Of a DNA stretch of 64,000 nucleotides, positions 61,737-64,000 are shown one piece after another. The stretch spans positions 25,691 to 89,690 of the forward strand of contig JAQWMX010000001.1 of NCBI GenBank assembly GCA_029246545.1. The letters run 5' to 3'. The translations under genes were made by a program, and so were the position numbers. Each line of letters opens with the position of its first letter. Position 1 is the stretch's first letter. The notes beneath the pieces are model-generated. The model did not search any database and had not been told where the DNA came from. It saw only the letters and a program-made list of their open reading frames with translations. This stretch comes from Gammaproteobacteria bacterium. Lineage in GTDB: Bacteria; Pseudomonadota; Gammaproteobacteria; Pseudomonadales; Pseudohongiellaceae.

Positions 61737-63359
61737 CTAATCGCCTATTTTCCAACCTGAAGTTACTGGATAGCGCCTGTCTTTACCAAACCCCCGCTTA
61801 GAAACCCTAATTCCTATTGGTGCTTGCCTACGTTTATGCTCATTAATATCAACCAACCTTAGAACTTTATCTACTGTTTCTTTGGCAAAACCTTTTTTAA
61901 TGATTTCTTCTGCACTTAAATCTTCTTCAATATAAAATTCTAAGATCTGATCCAGCTCGGGATACGGAGGCAGGTTGTCTTCATCCACTTGGTCTGGCGC
62001 TAACTCTGCTGAAGGTGCTCGATCTATAACACGTTGGGGTATAACTTCACCCAAAGTATTACGATAACGTGAGAGCTCATAAACCAACATTTTGGGCACA
62101 TCTTTTATCACATCAAAACCGCCTGCCATATCGCCATAGAGTGTTGAATAGCCTACGGCCAGTTCACTTTTATTCCCCGTGGTTAAAACCAACACATTCT
62201 TTTTATTTGATATAGCCATCAACAAAACACCCCTGCTTCTTGCCTGGATATTTTGCTCAGTAATATCAGGACTACAACCTTCAAACTCATCTGTAAGTGC
62301 CTGGGTAAAACTGTTGTAAATATCTGCGATAGGGATTACCTGATAGTTAACATCCAATGCCATGGCTTCCTTTTGGGCATCTTCCAGACTCATTTCAGAT
62401 GTATAAGCGTAGGGCATCATTACTGCTTGAACTCTATCAGCGCCAAGAGCATCAACTGCTATCGCGAGGGTTAGTGCTGAATCTATGCCGCCAGATAACC
62501 CTAAGACAATGCCAGGAAATCCATTTTTATTAACATAATCTTTTAGCCCTAATACTAGGGCTTGATAAATACCTGCTGCAATGCCTGGCAAGGGAGCTTT
62601 CTCAGTTTCGCTTATAGAAACCTCACCTTCTGCATCGACAATACAGTCAATCGGCAGCATGGCTTCTTCATATAAAGGCGCCATTGCACACAACCTACCA
62701 GATTGATCAAAAGCCATAGAGGCGCCATCGAACACAAGTTCATCTTGCCCCCCAACTTGGTTAACATAAATAACAGGCATTGCATTTTCACTAATACGTT
62801 GTTGAATTATCTCCTGGCGATCTTGAATTTTATTCATATGGAAAGGAGAACCATTAATATTAATCATTAATTTTGCTCCAGCCTCTTTAGCCTCGTGCAT
62901 CGGCCGCTTTTCCCACAAATCTTCACAGATAGTAAATGCAATTGGAGTATTATTTATCTCTAACACACAGGCTTCATTGCCTGCTGAGAAATAACGCTTT
63001 TCATCAAACACTTGATAATTTGGTAAGCATTGTTTGCTATATGTAGTCAGGCATTTTCCTGCATGATAAACGCCTAACATATTGTAGAGCTCGCCATTCA
63101 CTCTACCGGGATAACCAACAACCAAGTATGCCTCCAGCTTAGCATTTTGAATCTCTTGCAATGCTGTCGCAATGCGTTTATCCAAACTTGGGCGAAGTAA
63201 TAAGTCTTCAGGTGGGTAAGCAGTTAATACTAACTCTGAGAATACAATAATATCCGCAGCATGCTCGGTAATGCCCTGTTTAGCTGAGGCTAAGAGCTTT
63301 TTTGTATTGCCTGGAATATCACCAACTAAGGGGTTGGATTGAACCATTAAAATACGCAT
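61737..63359 (-). CDS. nadE: Glutamine-dependent NAD+ synthase
   Basis: 540 residues in two domains. The N-terminal nitrilase-type glutaminase has the triad Glu42, Lys109 and Cys145 (CEDLW). The C-terminal synthase has the ATP loop GLSGGIDSALTLAI, the TTGNKSELAVGYSTLYGD region and a C-terminal RYPVTSGW. Uses glutamine and ATP to amidate deamido-NAD. Upstream on the other strand is a PP0621 protein gene. A long hairpin lies just past its stop. Confidence 0.96.
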   Translation of the reverse strand: MRILMVQSNPLVGDIPGNTKKLLASAKQGITEHAADIIVFSELVLTAYPPEDLLLRPSLDKRIATALQEIQNAKLEAYLVVGYPGRVNGELYNMLGVYHAGKCLTTYSKQCLPNYQVFDEKRYFSAGNEACVLEINNTPIAFTICEDLWEKRPMHEAKEAGAKLMININGSPFHMNKIQDRQEIIQQRISENAMPVIYVNQVGGQDELVFDGASMAFDQSGRLCAMAPLYEEAMLPIDCIVDAEGEVSISETEKAPLPGIAAGIYQALVLGLKDYVNKNGFPGIVLGLSGGIDSALTLAIAVDALGADRVQAVMMPYAYTSEMSLEDAQKEAMALDVNYQVIPIADIYNSFTQALTDEFEGCSPDITEQNIQARSRGVLLMAISNKKNVLVLTTGNKSELAVGYSTLYGDMAGGFDVIKDVPKMLVYELSRYRNTLGEVIPQRVIDRAPSAELAPDQVDEDNLPPYPELDQILEFYIEEDLSAEEIIKKGFAKETVDKVLRLVDINEHKRRQAPIGIRVSKRGFGKDRRYPVTSGWKIGD

Positions 63360-63487
63360 TCTGGTAATTTTACAGCCTATTTACTTCTGTAGATATTGTT
63401 TAGCAGGTGGGGTATTGTCTGTTATTCTTTAGCGGTAAGTAAAGTGGCAAAAGGTTCAGGCACTACAAAATTCAAGCAGAGTGAAAT

Positions 63488-63748
63488 ATGGGATTATTCA
63501 GATTACTGACATTTATTCTAGTCGCCTTTATTGCATGGCGTATGATAAAAAATTATCAGACCAAAGTATCTACTAGAGAAAATGAATCTGAAAAAGTAAA
63601 AATTCCTGTTCGTGAAAAAATGGTCAAATGTGAAATCTGTGACATTCACCTACCTAAGGAAGAAGCGATAAGTTTTAAAGATGCAGATGCTGAATATTGG
63701 TTTTGTACTCCTGAACACAAAGAAACATTTAATCAGCAAGGTTCATAA
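63488..63748 (+). CDS. PP0621 family protein
   Basis: 86 residues. One N-terminal membrane helix (LLTFILVAFIAWRMI) and a C-terminal zinc-type part: KCEICDIHLPKEEA with CxxC, and a WFCTPEHKE segment with another Cys and His. This is the known PP0621 layout; the function is unknown. It is divergent from nadE. Confidence 0.9.
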   Translation: MGLFRLLTFILVAFIAWRMIKNYQTKVSTRENESEKVKIPVREKMVKCEICDIHLPKEEAISFKDADAEYWFCTPEHKETFNQQGS

Positions 63749-63840
63749 ATTCACATGTGTATCCCGTCAGCACTAGTTGGACCAATTAGCCTGATTGCTT
63801 AAGAGATAGTTTTAGCTCATCGTTCACTGAAAAGGAAACG

Positions 63841-64000
63841 ATGATGAAAGAAACTCGAAGTGTAGAAAAAACAGTCCGTGATATCCGCCGGCGTACTCGC
63901 AAGAAATATTCCTCCGAAGAAAAGATTCGCATAGTCCTGGAAGGACTACGTGGAGAAGAAAGTATTGCTGAGCTATGTCGTCTCGAAGGCCTTAATCCCA
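63841..64000 (+). mobile_element. IS3-family element, OrfA start (cut by window edge)
   Basis: From ATG ATG at 63841 the frame reads MMKETRSVEKTVRDIRRRTR, then KKYSSEEKIRIVLEGLRGEE and SIAELCRLEGLNP, an IS3-type OrfA helix-turn-helix protein that continues past the edge. AAAGGAAA lies upstream. The left end of the IS probably lies near 63757 (TGTATCCCGTCAGCAC), but I cannot fix it because the right end is not in view. Confidence 0.85.

Noticed and set aside
1..64000. tRNA, rRNA or CRISPR arrays
   Set aside because: No cloverleaf-like tRNA ends, rRNA conserved blocks or spaced repeats were found by eye; a tRNA search program would settle this.

Overview
The window looks like a chromosomal segment of a moderately AT-rich gammaproteobacterium, probably free-living and aerobic. 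This is inferred from gene content: an E. coli-like AroG, FklB, MetR/MetF/MetH, Xni, Maf-YhdP, FabV, a YegD-type Hsp70 and PP0621-family proteins. There are no rRNA or tRNA genes, no CRISPR array and no prophage. One IS3-type transposase gene enters at the right edge. At least four gene remnants show active gene decay.

Layout. 0-2.6 kb: a partial alanine/glycine:cation symporter (AGCS) and a purine-type phosphoribosyltransferase. 2.6-10.4 kb: an Anbu (bacterial proteasome-like) locus. It has two Anbu paralogs, an alpha-E protein and a circularly permuted ATP-grasp, together with an AMMECR1 protein, an aldo/keto reductase-Rid fusion and an amino acid permease. 10.5-13.9 kb: a DUF6152 protein, an MFS transporter, an alanine dehydrogenase reduced to its two ends, a small zinc-type protein and a YtkA-like protein. 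13.8-18.3 kb: a possible attenuator leader, a type-2 (eukaryote-like) ileS and aroG. 18.3-25.4 kb: small membrane proteins, a broken truncated-hemoglobin gene behind an FNR-like box, a redoxin gene with an in-frame TGA at its active-site cysteine (candidate selenoprotein), a YegD-like Hsp70, a PQQ sugar dehydrogenase, a frameshifted membrane protein gene and a TraB/GumN protein. 25.5-31.1 kb: the methionine synthesis cluster metF-metH with divergent metR. 31-43 kb: mixed housekeeping and accessory genes, including DUF1015, fklB, purN, an HDAC-like deacetylase, mscS, a run of five overlapping or closely packed small genes, a YjbR pseudogene, arsC, fabV, a glutaminyl cyclase-aminopeptidase pair and an orphan exbD. 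43-53 kb: TetR/CocE, DUF445-yhdP-maf and an FMN glutamate-synthase-like protein. 53-64 kb: a eukaryote-type HisA, an XdhC/MobA-like pair, a 2Fe-2S ferredoxin and its reductase, a TlpA lipoprotein, xni, an SGNH hydrolase, an outer-membrane protein, a long imperfect hairpin, nadE and the IS3 fragment.

How the genes work together. The clearest functional unit is the Anbu locus. ATP-grasp, alpha-E and Anbu are known genomic partners, thought to act in ATP-dependent peptide ligation and proteolysis. Here a permease, an AKR-Rid fusion and an AMMECR1 protein lie on the same strand between ATP-grasp/alpha-E and a second Anbu. The other coherent unit is metF-metH-metR (5-methyl-THF production, B12 methionine synthase and regulator).

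Most notable points: the duplicated Anbu locus, the probable UxxC selenoprotein redoxin, the eukaryote-like HisA, the possible ileS leader switch, and short tandem repeats placed on stop codons.
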